Below are positions 9,532 through 17,786 of a stretch of DNA of 64,000 nt, piece after piece. The stretch is from positions 37,914 through 101,913 of the forward strand of contig WGNB01000051.1 in assembly GCA_016124795.1 (NCBI GenBank). Direction: 5' to 3'. The DNA comes from Rhodopseudomonas sp. (GTDB taxonomy: Bacteria; Pseudomonadota; Alphaproteobacteria; Rhizobiales; Xanthobacteraceae). Below the pieces are notes generated by a model, which was not told where the DNA came from, did not search any database, and saw only the letters and a program-made list of their open reading frames with translations. Each line of letters starts with the position of its first letter. Position 1 is the stretch's first letter. A program made the position numbers and the translations under genes.

Positions 9532-10545
9532 CTATCGAAACGCCGGCAAGACCTCATTGCCGAACAGAGCGATCGAATGCGCCGCGTCGTCGAAGGGCAT
9601 GTCGCCAAACAGCATCTGACACAGCACATAATTGACGCCCGATTCCTGCTCAAGCCGCGCGATGTAATCCCTCACGGTCGACGGTGAGCCGGCGACACCA
9701 TGGCCGATGGCTTCGAGATCCTTGAACTCGTCTGGATAGATCGCCGACAGTGTGAAGGGCACGCCTGCGCGCCGCCAGATGAAATCCATCGCCTTTCGCC
9801 AGCGCGGATAAGCCTGGCGCGCGACGGTTTGGGCGCGAGCGTCGCTGTCGGCGACAACGATATGCCGGGTGATGCCGATATGCGGCAACGCGGCCATGTC
9901 GCGTCCAAGGATCGTCCATTCCTGACGATAGCGGTCGGCGATCGCGCGCGCCCTGTCCGCCGGGCCAAGCGAGACGACATTGATGGCGCGCGGCGCCGCC
10001 CAGGCCACCGCCTCCGGATTGGGTGCGCCGTACCATAAAGGCGGGTGCGGTTGCTGCACTGGCTTGGCCTGAACGACGAAGTCCTTGTAGTTATAAAACC
10101 GCCCGTCGAAATCGAGCACGTCGCTGTCGAAGGCTTTCATCAGCACGGCGAAGGCCTCGTGATACATCGCCGGCGCATCGGTGGGATCGATCCCATAACG
10201 CTGGTGTTCGAGCAGTGCGCCGCCACGGCCGATGCCGACCATGAAGCGGCCGCCGCTGAGATGGTCGAGCATGCAGATTTCTTCGTAGAGCCGCAGCGGG
10301 TGATAAAGCGGCAGCACGTAGACCAGCGGTCCGAGCCGGATGCTGCGGGTGCGTTGAATGGCGGCGGCCAGAAACAGGCTCGGGCTCGACGCCATGCCGA
10401 GCGGCGTCGAATGGTGCTCGGCCAGATGATAGCCGGCAAAGCCGGCTTGCTCGATGAGCTCGATCAACCGCAGCCGGTCGGCCAGGAAATTGCCCAACGG
10501 TGAACCGTCGGAATCGAGGTGATCGAAAACGCCAAAGCGCAGCAC
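9532..10545 (-). CDS. LLM-class (luciferase-like) flavin-dependent monooxygenase
   Basis: This 337-aa protein begins with GTG at 10545, reading LRFGVFDHLDSDG, preceded by GGAGGT at good spacing; a longer open frame upstream is ignored for that reason. Bacterial-luciferase-like features include the early GYHLAEHHSTPLGMASSP segment, LGPLVYVLPLYHPLRLYEEICMLDHLSGGRFMVGIGRGG and HPPLWYGAPNPEAVAWAA. Such enzymes use reduced FMN and O2 to oxidise organic substrates. Substrate specificity cannot be read. It is divergent from the Liv-type binding protein gene. Confidence 0.85.
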   Translation of the reverse strand: MLRFGVFDHLDSDGSPLGNFLADRLRLIELIEQAGFAGYHLAEHHSTPLGMASSPSLFLAAAIQRTRSIRLGPLVYVLPLYHPLRLYEEICMLDHLSGGRFMVGIGRGGALLEHQRYGIDPTDAPAMYHEAFAVLMKAFDSDVLDFDGRFYNYKDFVVQAKPVQQPHPPLWYGAPNPEAVAWAAPRAINVVSLGPADRARAIADRYRQEWTILGRDMAALPHIGITRHIVVADSDARAQTVARQAYPRWRKAMDFIWRRAGVPFTLSAIYPDEFKDLEAIGHGVAGSPSTVRDYIARLEQESGVNYVLCQMLFGDMPFDDAAHSIALFGNEVLPAFR

Positions 10546-10672
10546 GTCGGACCTCCGAAATATGAAACAGGCGAGAGAAGCCGGCGATACGGGGCGGGTG
10601 ACGACGCCCGAAAATGCCGTTAGCCTAGTGGGCAAGCCGTCATTGAACCGAACGGCTATTGGGAGGGATAAG

Positions 10673-11884
10673 ATGAAACACTCATCCTTGCGAAAAACAG
10701 GCTCGTTGAAAACCCCGCTGATCCTTGCTGCGGCCATCCTGGCCGCCGGCGCGTTGACCATGACCTCTCCATCCTCCGCTCAGGCCGAGGGCACCGTCAA
10801 GATCGGTTTGATCATGGCCTATTCCGGCCAGTTCGCCGACACCGCGGCGCAAATGGATAATGCAATCAAGCTCTATATCAAGGAGCATGGTGCGACGGTC
10901 GCCGGCAAGAAGATCGAGCTCATTCGTAAAGACACCGGCGGCCCCAATCCCGATGTCGCCAAGCGGTTGGCGCAGGAACTGATCGTGCGCGACAAGGTCG
11001 ACATTCTCGCCGGCTTCACCTTGACGCCGGAAGCCTTCGGCGCCGCCGATGTGTCGGCGGAAGCCAAGAAGTTCATGGTGGTGATGAATGCGGCAACCTC
11101 CGCCATCACGCTGAAGTCGCCTTATGTCACGCGTACGTCGCTGATTATTCCCCAGCTCGAATATCCGTTCGGCAAGTGGGCTTATGCGCATGGCTTGCAC
11201 AAGATCTACACCATGGTCTCGAACTATGGGCCCGGCATCGACGCCGAGACCTGGTTCACCAAGGGCTTCAAGGAAGCCGGCGGCGAGATCGTCGGCTCGG
11301 TGCGCATGCCGGTCGCCAATCCCGACTTCTCGGCTTTCGTGCAACGGGCCAAGGATATCAATCCGGACGCCGTGTTCATCTTTATCCCCGGTGGTGCGCA
11401 GCCGATCGCGATCACCAAGGCGTTCAAGGAGCGCGGCTTCCCGGCCGACAAGATTCTCGGCCAGGGTGAAATCACCATGGACGACAATGCGCTCAAGAGC
11501 ATGGGCGACACCGCCGTCGGCATCCGCACGGTGTTTCACTATGGCTGGGAGCATAAGTCGAAAATGAACGAGGCTTTCGTCAAGGCCTATCAGGCCGAGT
11601 TCAAGCGGCATCCCGATGTGTTCTCGATCGGCGGTTGGGACGGCATGCACCTGATTTATGCCGCGTTGAAAAAGACCAAGGGCAAAGCGGATGGCGATTC
11701 GCTGATCGCCGCGGCCAAGGGGATGGCCTGGGAAAGTCCGCGTGGCCCGATCTCGATTGATCCGCAGACCCGCGACATCGTCCAGACAGTTTATATCCGC
11801 AAGGTCGAGAAGGTCGGCGGCGTGAACCAGAATGTCGAGATCGACAAGATCGCGGCGGTCAAGGACCCGGCGAAGATGAAATAG
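10673..11884 (+). CDS. Branched-chain amino acid-type ABC transporter substrate-binding protein
   Basis: The 403-aa protein has a clear signal peptide (MKHSSLRKTGSLKTPLIL, then a hydrophobic core ending in SPSSAQAEG). A Peripla_BP_6/LivK-like body follows (VKIGLIMAYSGQFADTAAQMDNAIKLY, ELIRKDTGGPNPDVAKRLAQELI). The ATG at 10673 follows GGGAGGGA at ideal spacing. Such proteins bind amino acids, aromatic acids or amides in the periplasm. No permease or ATPase genes are adjacent, so it is an orphan binding protein next to a monooxygenase and a beta-oxidation set, which hints at uptake of a degradable carboxylate (inference). Confidence 0.9.
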   Translation: MKHSSLRKTGSLKTPLILAAAILAAGALTMTSPSSAQAEGTVKIGLIMAYSGQFADTAAQMDNAIKLYIKEHGATVAGKKIELIRKDTGGPNPDVAKRLAQELIVRDKVDILAGFTLTPEAFGAADVSAEAKKFMVVMNAATSAITLKSPYVTRTSLIIPQLEYPFGKWAYAHGLHKIYTMVSNYGPGIDAETWFTKGFKEAGGEIVGSVRMPVANPDFSAFVQRAKDINPDAVFIFIPGGAQPIAITKAFKERGFPADKILGQGEITMDDNALKSMGDTAVGIRTVFHYGWEHKSKMNEAFVKAYQAEFKRHPDVFSIGGWDGMHLIYAALKKTKGKADGDSLIAAAKGMAWESPRGPISIDPQTRDIVQTVYIRKVEKVGGVNQNVEIDKIAAVKDPAKMK

Positions 11885-11903
11885 CCGGGACATGGGATCG
11901 TTG

Positions 11904-11930
11904 CGGGGAGGGCTGCGGCGGCTCTCCCCG
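11904..11930 (+). terminator. Hairpin after the Liv-type binding protein gene
   Basis: A 7-bp inverted repeat (CGGGGAG...CTCCCCG, loop 13 nt) starts 20 nt after the stop codon. It lacks a T-run, so it may be a weak terminator or an mRNA-stabilising hairpin rather than a classical intrinsic terminator. Confidence 0.3.
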
Positions 11931-12075
11931 TGACAGTCCGGCGACAATATCGTGACGCCGGGGGGTGGGCGTCCCCTCGCGTGCCGGGCAGGGGCGGCCT
12001 ATTGTGGCGGGGTCCGATTCGAGCGAAGAAGCGCTATAAGCCGAACACGCCGAACAAACCGAGTAAGAAGACGTC

Positions 12076-13233
12076 ATGGAAGCGCTCAATTTGCCCCGTC
12101 CGACGTGGATGACCGAAGACCTTGTCATGCTCGAGGAGCAGGCGAGGCGTTTTATCGCCGCCGAATTCACCCCGCAGGTCGATCGCTGGCAGGAAGCCGG
12201 CATGTACGAGCGCGAGGTCTGGACCAAGGCCGGCAGCGCCGGTCTTTTGTGTGCTGCGATACCGGAGGAATATGGTGGCGCCGGCGGCAGCTTCGCGCAT
12301 GAGGCGGTGATCAATCGCGAAATCTCGCTCGGCGGCTTCGACAGTTTCGGTGCGCCGCTGCATTCCGGCATCGTCGCGCCCTATATCCTGCATTACGGCA
12401 CCGAAGAGCAGAAGCGACGCTGGCTGCCGAAGCTCGCGACCGGCGAACTGGTCGGCGCGATCGCCATGACCGAGCCCGGTACCGGCTCCGACTTGCAAGG
12501 CGTTCGCACCAAGGCCGAGAAGTCCGGCAACGGCTATGTGCTCAATGGCGCCAAGACCTTCATCACCAACGGTCAGCACGCCAATCTGATTATCGTCGTC
12601 GCCAAGACCGATCCGAAAGCCGGCGCCAAGGGCGTATCGCTGCTGGTGGTCGAAACCGACGAAGCGCCCGGTTTCCGCCGTGGCCGCAAGCTCAAGAAGC
12701 TCGGCTTTGACGCCGCCGACACTTCGGAATTATTTTTCGACGACGTCAGGTTGCCGGCCGAAAGTCTGCTCGGCACCGAGGAAGGCCAGGGCTTCTATCA
12801 GCTGATGAAGGAATTGCCGCAGGAGCGGCTCCTGGTTGCCGGTCACGCGGTCTTCATGATGGAACGCGCGCTCGCGCTGACCGTTGACTACGTCAAGCAG
12901 CGAGAAGCCTTCGGCAAGAAAATCATCGAATTCCAGAACACCCAGTTCGAACTCGCCGATTGCAAGACCGAGGTCACCGTCGCCAAGGTGTTCCACGACT
13001 ACTGCCTTGGCCTGCATATCGAAGGGAAGCTTGACGCCGTGACCGCCTCGATGGCGAAACTCAAGCTGACCGAGACGCAAGGAAAAGTGATCGACCGTTG
13101 CCTGCAATTGTTCGGCGGTTATGGCTTTATGGACGAATATCCGATTTCGCGTCTCTATCGCGACGCGCGGGTATTGCGGATCTATGCCGGAACCAACGAG
13201 ATCATGAAGCTGTTGATCGCCCGGAGTTTGTAA
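12076..13233 (+). CDS. Acyl-CoA dehydrogenase (LCAD/AcdA type)
   Basis: This 385-aa enzyme of fatty-acid-type beta-oxidation carries AMTEPGTGSDLQGVRTKA (flavin/substrate loop) and a C-terminal LQLFGGYGFMDEYPISRLYRDARV with YAGTNEIMKLLIARSL. The C-terminal position that is Glu in short/medium-chain enzymes is Ala here (YAGTNE). That fits the isovaleryl/long-chain subgroup, where the base sits in another helix. It is followed on the same strand by thiolase, cupin and FadB-like genes, consistent with one catabolic unit. Confidence 0.92.
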   Translation: MEALNLPRPTWMTEDLVMLEEQARRFIAAEFTPQVDRWQEAGMYEREVWTKAGSAGLLCAAIPEEYGGAGGSFAHEAVINREISLGGFDSFGAPLHSGIVAPYILHYGTEEQKRRWLPKLATGELVGAIAMTEPGTGSDLQGVRTKAEKSGNGYVLNGAKTFITNGQHANLIIVVAKTDPKAGAKGVSLLVVETDEAPGFRRGRKLKKLGFDAADTSELFFDDVRLPAESLLGTEEGQGFYQLMKELPQERLLVAGHAVFMMERALALTVDYVKQREAFGKKIIEFQNTQFELADCKTEVTVAKVFHDYCLGLHIEGKLDAVTASMAKLKLTETQGKVIDRCLQLFGGYGFMDEYPISRLYRDARVLRIYAGTNEIMKLLIARSL

Positions 13234-13241
13234 ACTGTTGG

Positions 13242-13353
13242 CGTCATCCCGGGCGCCGAGCGAAGCGAAGGCGGGCCGGGAGCCAGCATTCCCGGTGGCA
13301 GCGATGCGGAAAGATAGCGGTTACCGGGTCCCTGACTTCGCGGGGACGACGCC
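13242..13353. repeat. Palindromic intergenic repeat (RPE/REP-like), copy A
   Basis: The gap between acyl-CoA dehydrogenase and thiolase begins with CGTCATCCCGGGC and ends with CGCGGGGACGAC. These are roughly complementary ends, with internal GAAGGCGGGCCGGGAGCCAGC. This layout is typical of dispersed palindromic elements in rhizobial-type genomes. Copy number in this genome cannot be seen from one window. Confidence 0.55.
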
Positions 13354-13371
13354 GAAAGGTTGGAGAGCCTT

Positions 13372-14580
13372 ATGCCAGACGCGTACATCTTCGACACCGT
13401 GCGGACGCCGCGCGGGCGCGGCAAGGCCGACGGCGCGTTGCATGAGGTGACCGCGCTCAATCTGGCGGCGCAGACGCTCAGTGCGATCCGTGATCGCAAC
13501 GGGCTCGACACGGCCCAGCTTGACGATGTGGTGATGGGTTGCGTCGATCCGGTCGGTGAGGCCGGCGGCGACATTGCCCGCGCCGCCGCACTGGTCGCCG
13601 GCTTTGGCGACAGTGTACCCGGCATCCAGATCAACCGTTTTTGCGCGTCGGGCCTCGATGCGGTGAATTTTGCCGCCGCCGAGGTGATGTCCGGCCAGCA
13701 TGAGCTGACGGTGGGCGGCGGCGTCGAATCGATGAGCCGGGTCGGCATCGGCGCCTCGGGCGGCGCCTGGCCGGTCGATCCGACCATCGCGGTCGAGACC
13801 TATTTCCTGCCGCAGGGCATTTCCGCCGATTTGATCGCGACCAAATATGGCTTTTCGCGCGATGATGTCGATGCCTATGCGGTCGAGAGCCAGAAGCGGG
13901 CGGCGAAGTCCTGGGAGGCCGGCTATTTCAAGAATTCGGTGATGACGGTCAGGGATGTCAACGGCCTGACCATCCTCGACAAGGATGAGCACATGCGGCC
14001 GGGGACGACGATGCAGTCGCTGGCCTCGTTGCAGCCGTCATTCGTGCAGATGGGCGAGTTGGCCGGGTTCGACTCGGTGGCGATCCAGCGCTATCCCGAA
14101 CTGGAAGCCATCAATCACGTCCACCACGCCGGCAATTCCTCCGGCATCGTCGATGGCGCGGCCGCCGTGTTGATCGGCAGCAAAGAAGCCGGCGAGCGCG
14201 CCGGCTTGAAGCCGCGCGCCCGCATCAAGGCTTTTGCCAATATCGGCTCGGAGCCGGCGATCATGCTGACCGGCCCGGTCGATGTGACCGAGAAGGTGCT
14301 GCGCAAGGCCGGCATGGCGCTGTCCGATATCGATCTGTTCGAATTGAACGAAGCCTTCGCCTCGGTCGTGCTGCGCTATATGCAGGCCTTCGACATTCCG
14401 CATGACAAGATCAACGTCAACGGCGGAGCCATCGCCATGGGGCATCCGCTCGGCGCGACCGGTGCGATGATTCTCGGCACCGTCCTCGACGAACTGGAGC
14501 GTACCGGGAAATCGACGGCCTTGGTCACGCTGTGTATTGGCGCCGGCATGGGGACGGCCACGATTATCGAACGAGTTTGA
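13372..14580 (+). CDS. Acetyl-CoA acyltransferase (thiolase)
   Basis: This 402-aa thiolase cleaves 3-ketoacyl-CoA with CoA, or runs the reverse condensation. It has the nucleophile Cys in INRFCASGLDAVNFA, the conserved NVNGGAIAMGHPLGATGA His motif and the second catalytic Cys in LCIGAGMGTATIIE. ATG 13372 is preceded by GGAGAG at good spacing; a TTG 12 nt upstream is less likely. It sits between acyl-CoA dehydrogenase and the FadB-like fusion, so it probably supplies the last beta-oxidation step. Confidence 0.93.
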   Translation: MPDAYIFDTVRTPRGRGKADGALHEVTALNLAAQTLSAIRDRNGLDTAQLDDVVMGCVDPVGEAGGDIARAAALVAGFGDSVPGIQINRFCASGLDAVNFAAAEVMSGQHELTVGGGVESMSRVGIGASGGAWPVDPTIAVETYFLPQGISADLIATKYGFSRDDVDAYAVESQKRAAKSWEAGYFKNSVMTVRDVNGLTILDKDEHMRPGTTMQSLASLQPSFVQMGELAGFDSVAIQRYPELEAINHVHHAGNSSGIVDGAAAVLIGSKEAGERAGLKPRARIKAFANIGSEPAIMLTGPVDVTEKVLRKAGMALSDIDLFELNEAFASVVLRYMQAFDIPHDKINVNGGAIAMGHPLGATGAMILGTVLDELERTGKSTALVTLCIGAGMGTATIIERV

Positions 14581-14597
14581 GGAAAACAGAACAACCC

Positions 14598-15056
14598 ATG
14601 CCCAAGATCGATATCGCTTCCGTACCGCTTGAAACCGCGACCCGTTACCCAAAGCCGTTCGATCAGGCGGTCGAAGGCCGTGTGCGTCAGCGGATCGGCA
14701 ATGCCATCGGCCTCGACCAGTTTGGCGTCAACATCTGTCGACTGCCGCCGGGCGTGGCGTCGTCGCAGCGCCATTGGCACAATAATGAAGACGAGTTTGT
14801 CTACATTCTCGATGGCGAGGTCGTTTTGATCGAGAACGATGGCGAAATCGTTCTCAAGGCGGGTGAGGCAGCCGGATGGAAAGCCGGCGCGCCGAACGGT
14901 CATTGTCTGGTCAACCGCTCGGACCGGGAAGTGGTGATTCTTGAAGTCGGAAGCCGCGCTCCGACCGAAAATGCGATCTATGCCGATATCGATATGCAGG
15001 TGGTTCGGGACGGAAAGGTCTCGCGCTATCTGCGCAAAGACGGGACGCCGTATTGA
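14598..15056 (+). CDS. Cupin-domain protein
   Basis: This 152-aa single-domain cupin has the metal-site pattern RHWHNNEDEFVYILDGEVVLI followed by GEAAGWKAGAPNGHCLVN (HxH, E and a later H). It starts 17 nt after the thiolase stop with an upstream GAGGAAA, so it is probably co-transcribed. Cupins of this shape often show no measured activity, and roles as dioxygenase, isomerase or ligand sensor are all possible. Its place between thiolase and FadB suggests a link to the substrate of the beta-oxidation set (inference). Confidence 0.8.
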   Translation: MPKIDIASVPLETATRYPKPFDQAVEGRVRQRIGNAIGLDQFGVNICRLPPGVASSQRHWHNNEDEFVYILDGEVVLIENDGEIVLKAGEAAGWKAGAPNGHCLVNRSDREVVILEVGSRAPTENAIYADIDMQVVRDGKVSRYLRKDGTPY

Positions 15057-15065
15057 TGCTCTTTG

Positions 15066-15185
15066 CCCGTCACCCTGAGGGGGCCGCCTGGGGCGGCCCT
15101 CGAAGGGCGACGACCCGTGTCTGACCGATAAAGGCCGTTCATCCTTCGAGGCTTGCCCTTCGGGCTCGCACCTCGGGATGACGGG
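15066..15185. repeat. Palindromic intergenic repeat, copy B (different family)
   Basis: The gap between the cupin and FadB-like genes is bounded by CCCGTCACCCTGAGG (15066-15080) and CCTCGGGATGACGGG (15171-15185), imperfect inverted repeats matching at 13 of 15 positions. Inside are further short inverted repeats (GCCGCC...GGCGGC and TCGAAGGGC/GCCCTTCGGGC). This matches the dispersed CCTGAGG/CTCGGGATGACGG palindromes common between alphaproteobacterial genes. Confidence 0.6.
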
Positions 15186-15205
15186 TCGAAACAAGGAGTG
15201 GCGCC

Positions 15206-17455
15206 ATGATCAACTTCAAGCTCGACATCGACGCCGACGGCATCGCGCTCATTACCTGGGACATGCCGGACCGTTCGATGAACGTCATCACGATGGCGGT
15301 GATTTCGGAGCTGGGTGCGCTGGTCGACCAGATAGCGGCCGATGAAGCGATCAAGGGCGCGGTGATTACATCGGGCAAGGACAGTTTCTGCGGCGGCGCC
15401 GATCTGACGATGCTCGAAGGCATGAGCGCGGTCTACGCCGACAAGATCAAGGCCGCAGGCGAAGAAGCCGCCGCCGCTTACGTGTTTGAAGAAAGCCGCA
15501 AGCTGTCGCAGCTCTATCGTCGCATCGAAAAGGGCGGCAGCGACAGGAGCGCGAAGGAACGGGAGGCCAAGCCGGGCAAGCCGTTCGTTTGCGCCCTCAA
15601 CGGAACGGCGATGGGCGGCGGATTAGAACTGGCGCTGGCCTGTCATCATCGTATCGCCGCCGATAATCCCAAGACCCGGCTCGGGCTGCCGGAGATCAAG
15701 ATCGGCCTGTTCCCCGGCGCCGGCGGCACCCAGCGTATCGCGCGGATGATGCAGCCGGCCGACGCGCTGCAATTTCTGCTCAAGGGCGAGCAACTGAAAG
15801 TCGATCGCGCCAAGGCGATGAAGCTGGTCGACAATGTCGTGCCGCAGGCCGATCTGGTGCAAGCCGCCAAGGACTGGATCAAGGCCGGCGGCAAACCGTT
15901 TGCGCCGTGGGATGTGAAAGGCTTCAAGTATCCGGGCGGACTGGTCTATTCCAAGGCCGGCATGATGACCTTCCCGGCGGCCAATGCGATTTATCGGCGC
16001 GAGACCTACGACAATTATCCGGCGGCGCGCGCCATCATGCAGGTCGTTTATGAAGGCCTTCAACTCAACATCGATACGGCGCTGCGGGTCGAGTCGCGGT
16101 GGTTCGCCAGGATCCTGCGCTCGCCTCAGGCGGCGGCGATGATCCGTACGCTATTCGTTTCGAAGCAAGATTTGGAAAAGGGCGCGCGCCGGCCGGCCGC
16201 CGTGCCGCCGTCTCATTTAAAGAAGGTCGGCATTGTCGGTGCCGGCTTTATGGGCGCTGGCATTGCGCAGGTTACGGCGGCCGCCGGTATCGATGTCGTC
16301 CTGATCGATCGCGATCAGGAGGCGGCCGACAAGGGCAAGGCCGGGCTGCACAAATCATTGTCCGACCGCGTGATGAAAGGCCGGATGAAGGGCGCCGAGC
16401 GTGACGCCTTGCTGGACAAGATCACGCCGACCGCGGATTACGGCGCGCTCAGGGATTGCGGTTTGATCGTCGAAGCGGTGTTCGAGGATCGCAAGGTCAA
16501 GTCCGATGTCATCGCGAAAATCCAGGCGGTGATTTCCGATACCGCGATTTTCGCGTCGAACACCTCGACTTTGCCGATCACGTCGCTGGCCGCCGAATTC
16601 AAGGAGCCGGAGCGCTTTATCGGCATTCATTTCTTTTCGCCGGTAGCGATCATGATGCTGACCGAGGTCATCCTCGGCAAGGAGACCGGCGACAAGGCTT
16701 TGGCGGTGGCGCTCGATTATATCCGCGCCATCCGCAAGACGCCGATCGTCGTCAACGATTCGCGCGGTTTCTACGCCAATCGCTGCGTGCTCAATTATAT
16801 CCGCGAAGGCCACCTGATGTTGCAGGAAGGCATTCCGGCGGCGATGATCGAGAACACCGCCCGCATGGCCGGGATGCCGGTCGGCCCGCTGTCGCTCAAC
16901 GATGAAACCGCGCTCGACCTCGGTCTTAAAATCGTGCGCGCCACCGAGGCCGATGTCGGGCCCGAGGCGGTCGATCCCGGCATGAAAAAGCTTCTGGAAG
17001 AGATGGTCGAAAAGCTCGGCCGGTTCGGTCGCAAGAACGGCAAGGGTTTTTATGATTACCTGCCGGGTCAGCCGAAGAAGTTGTGGCCGGGGCTTGCCGA
17101 CCTGTTGCCGAAGAAGCTGACGCGCCATGAGATCGAGGCGCTCGATGTTGAGGAGTTGAAACAGCGTTTTCTCGTGACGCAATCGGTCGAGGCGGCGCGG
17201 ACCTTCGAGGAGCACGTCGTAACCGATATCCGCGAGGCCGATGTCGGGTCGATCCTCGGCTTCGGCTTTGCGCCTTTTACCGGCGGCACGCTGTCCTACA
17301 TCGACATGATGGGGACCAAGGCATTCGTCGCGCTGTGCCAGAAGCTGGCGGCGAAGTACGGAGAACGCTTCGCGCCGCCCAAGCTGCTGATCGAGATGGC
17401 CAGGACCGACGACAGCTTCTATGCGCGCTTCGCGCCGGCCAAAAAGGCCGCCTGA
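15206..17455 (+). CDS. FadB/FadJ-like bifunctional enoyl-CoA hydratase / 3-hydroxyacyl-CoA dehydrogenase
   Basis: The 749-aa protein joins an N-terminal crotonase domain (SGKDSFCGGADLTMLEG, NGTAMGGGLELALACHHRI, GLPEIKIGLFPGAGGTQRIA; residues about 1-300) to a 3-hydroxyacyl-CoA dehydrogenase. The NAD site is VGIVGAGFMGAGIAQVTAAA at about 341; the catalytic His is in GIHFFSPVAIMMLTE and NDSRGFYANR follows. It catalyses the two middle steps of beta-oxidation. GGAGTGGC precedes the ATG. With the acyl-CoA dehydrogenase and thiolase upstream it completes the cycle. Confidence 0.93.
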   Translation: MINFKLDIDADGIALITWDMPDRSMNVITMAVISELGALVDQIAADEAIKGAVITSGKDSFCGGADLTMLEGMSAVYADKIKAAGEEAAAAYVFEESRKLSQLYRRIEKGGSDRSAKEREAKPGKPFVCALNGTAMGGGLELALACHHRIAADNPKTRLGLPEIKIGLFPGAGGTQRIARMMQPADALQFLLKGEQLKVDRAKAMKLVDNVVPQADLVQAAKDWIKAGGKPFAPWDVKGFKYPGGLVYSKAGMMTFPAANAIYRRETYDNYPAARAIMQVVYEGLQLNIDTALRVESRWFARILRSPQAAAMIRTLFVSKQDLEKGARRPAAVPPSHLKKVGIVGAGFMGAGIAQVTAAAGIDVVLIDRDQEAADKGKAGLHKSLSDRVMKGRMKGAERDALLDKITPTADYGALRDCGLIVEAVFEDRKVKSDVIAKIQAVISDTAIFASNTSTLPITSLAAEFKEPERFIGIHFFSPVAIMMLTEVILGKETGDKALAVALDYIRAIRKTPIVVNDSRGFYANRCVLNYIREGHLMLQEGIPAAMIENTARMAGMPVGPLSLNDETALDLGLKIVRATEADVGPEAVDPGMKKLLEEMVEKLGRFGRKNGKGFYDYLPGQPKKLWPGLADLLPKKLTRHEIEALDVEELKQRFLVTQSVEAARTFEEHVVTDIREADVGSILGFGFAPFTGGTLSYIDMMGTKAFVALCQKLAAKYGERFAPPKLLIEMARTDDSFYARFAPAKKAA

Positions 17456-17482
17456 GGCCCAAGCCAGCGGTGGCGGCCGGCC

Positions 17483-17496
17483 TTGACCTGGATCAA
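17483..17496 (+). promoter_or_regulatory. FixK/FNR-type box (TTGACCTGGATCAA)
   Basis: The 14-mer has the exact FNR/FixK half-site spacing TTGA-N6-TCAA, extended to TTGAC-N4-ATCAA. It lies in the short gap between the FadB-like gene and the small Cys-rich gene, centred about 62 nt upstream of the latter's ATG. FixK/FNR regulators activate genes when oxygen is low. Binding here is inferred from sequence only. Confidence 0.65.
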
Positions 17497-17551
17497 GTCG
17501 GGCGGCCGCGCCGCCTGACATAATGCCCCGTCTCGAAAAGGCTGGGCTTCC

Positions 17552-17764
17552 ATGCAAATCCTCGACATCATCATGTGGCCGCTGCGCGCGCTTGGCGCGG
17601 AAATCGCCGCCCATCGCCGTTTGGGGGAATTCTCCTGCAGCGATTGCGAATGCTATAATTCGTGTGGCCTGCCGCCGAGCGAACAATGCACCCGGCGTCA
17701 ATCCTACATCGCCCGTTATGGCAACCGGCCGCAGCGGCGCATCGACAATACGGCGATGTTCTAG
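17552..17764 (+). CDS. Small Cys-rich protein, unknown function, downstream of a FixK/FNR box
   Basis: The 70-aa protein starts MQILDIIMWPLRALGAEIAA (amphipathic or weakly hydrophobic), followed by a cysteine cluster CSDCECYNSCGLPPSEQC (C-x2-C-x-C-x3-C-x7-C) and a basic tail. Five cysteines in 18 residues suggest a metal or Fe-S site or disulfides. I do not recognise a named family with certainty. The upstream TTGA-N6-TCAA box suggests low-oxygen induction. It converges with the RecD-like helicase gene. Confidence 0.6.
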   Translation: MQILDIIMWPLRALGAEIAAHRRLGEFSCSDCECYNSCGLPPSEQCTRRQSYIARYGNRPQRRIDNTAMF

Positions 17765-17786
17765 CCGGACGGTCCGGACCGGCGGC

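Noticed and set aside
16355..17701. Minus-strand open frame (448 codons) opposite the FadB-like gene
   Set aside because: The plus strand encodes a textbook 3-hydroxyacyl-CoA dehydrogenase; the minus frame shows only Arg/His-rich filler.
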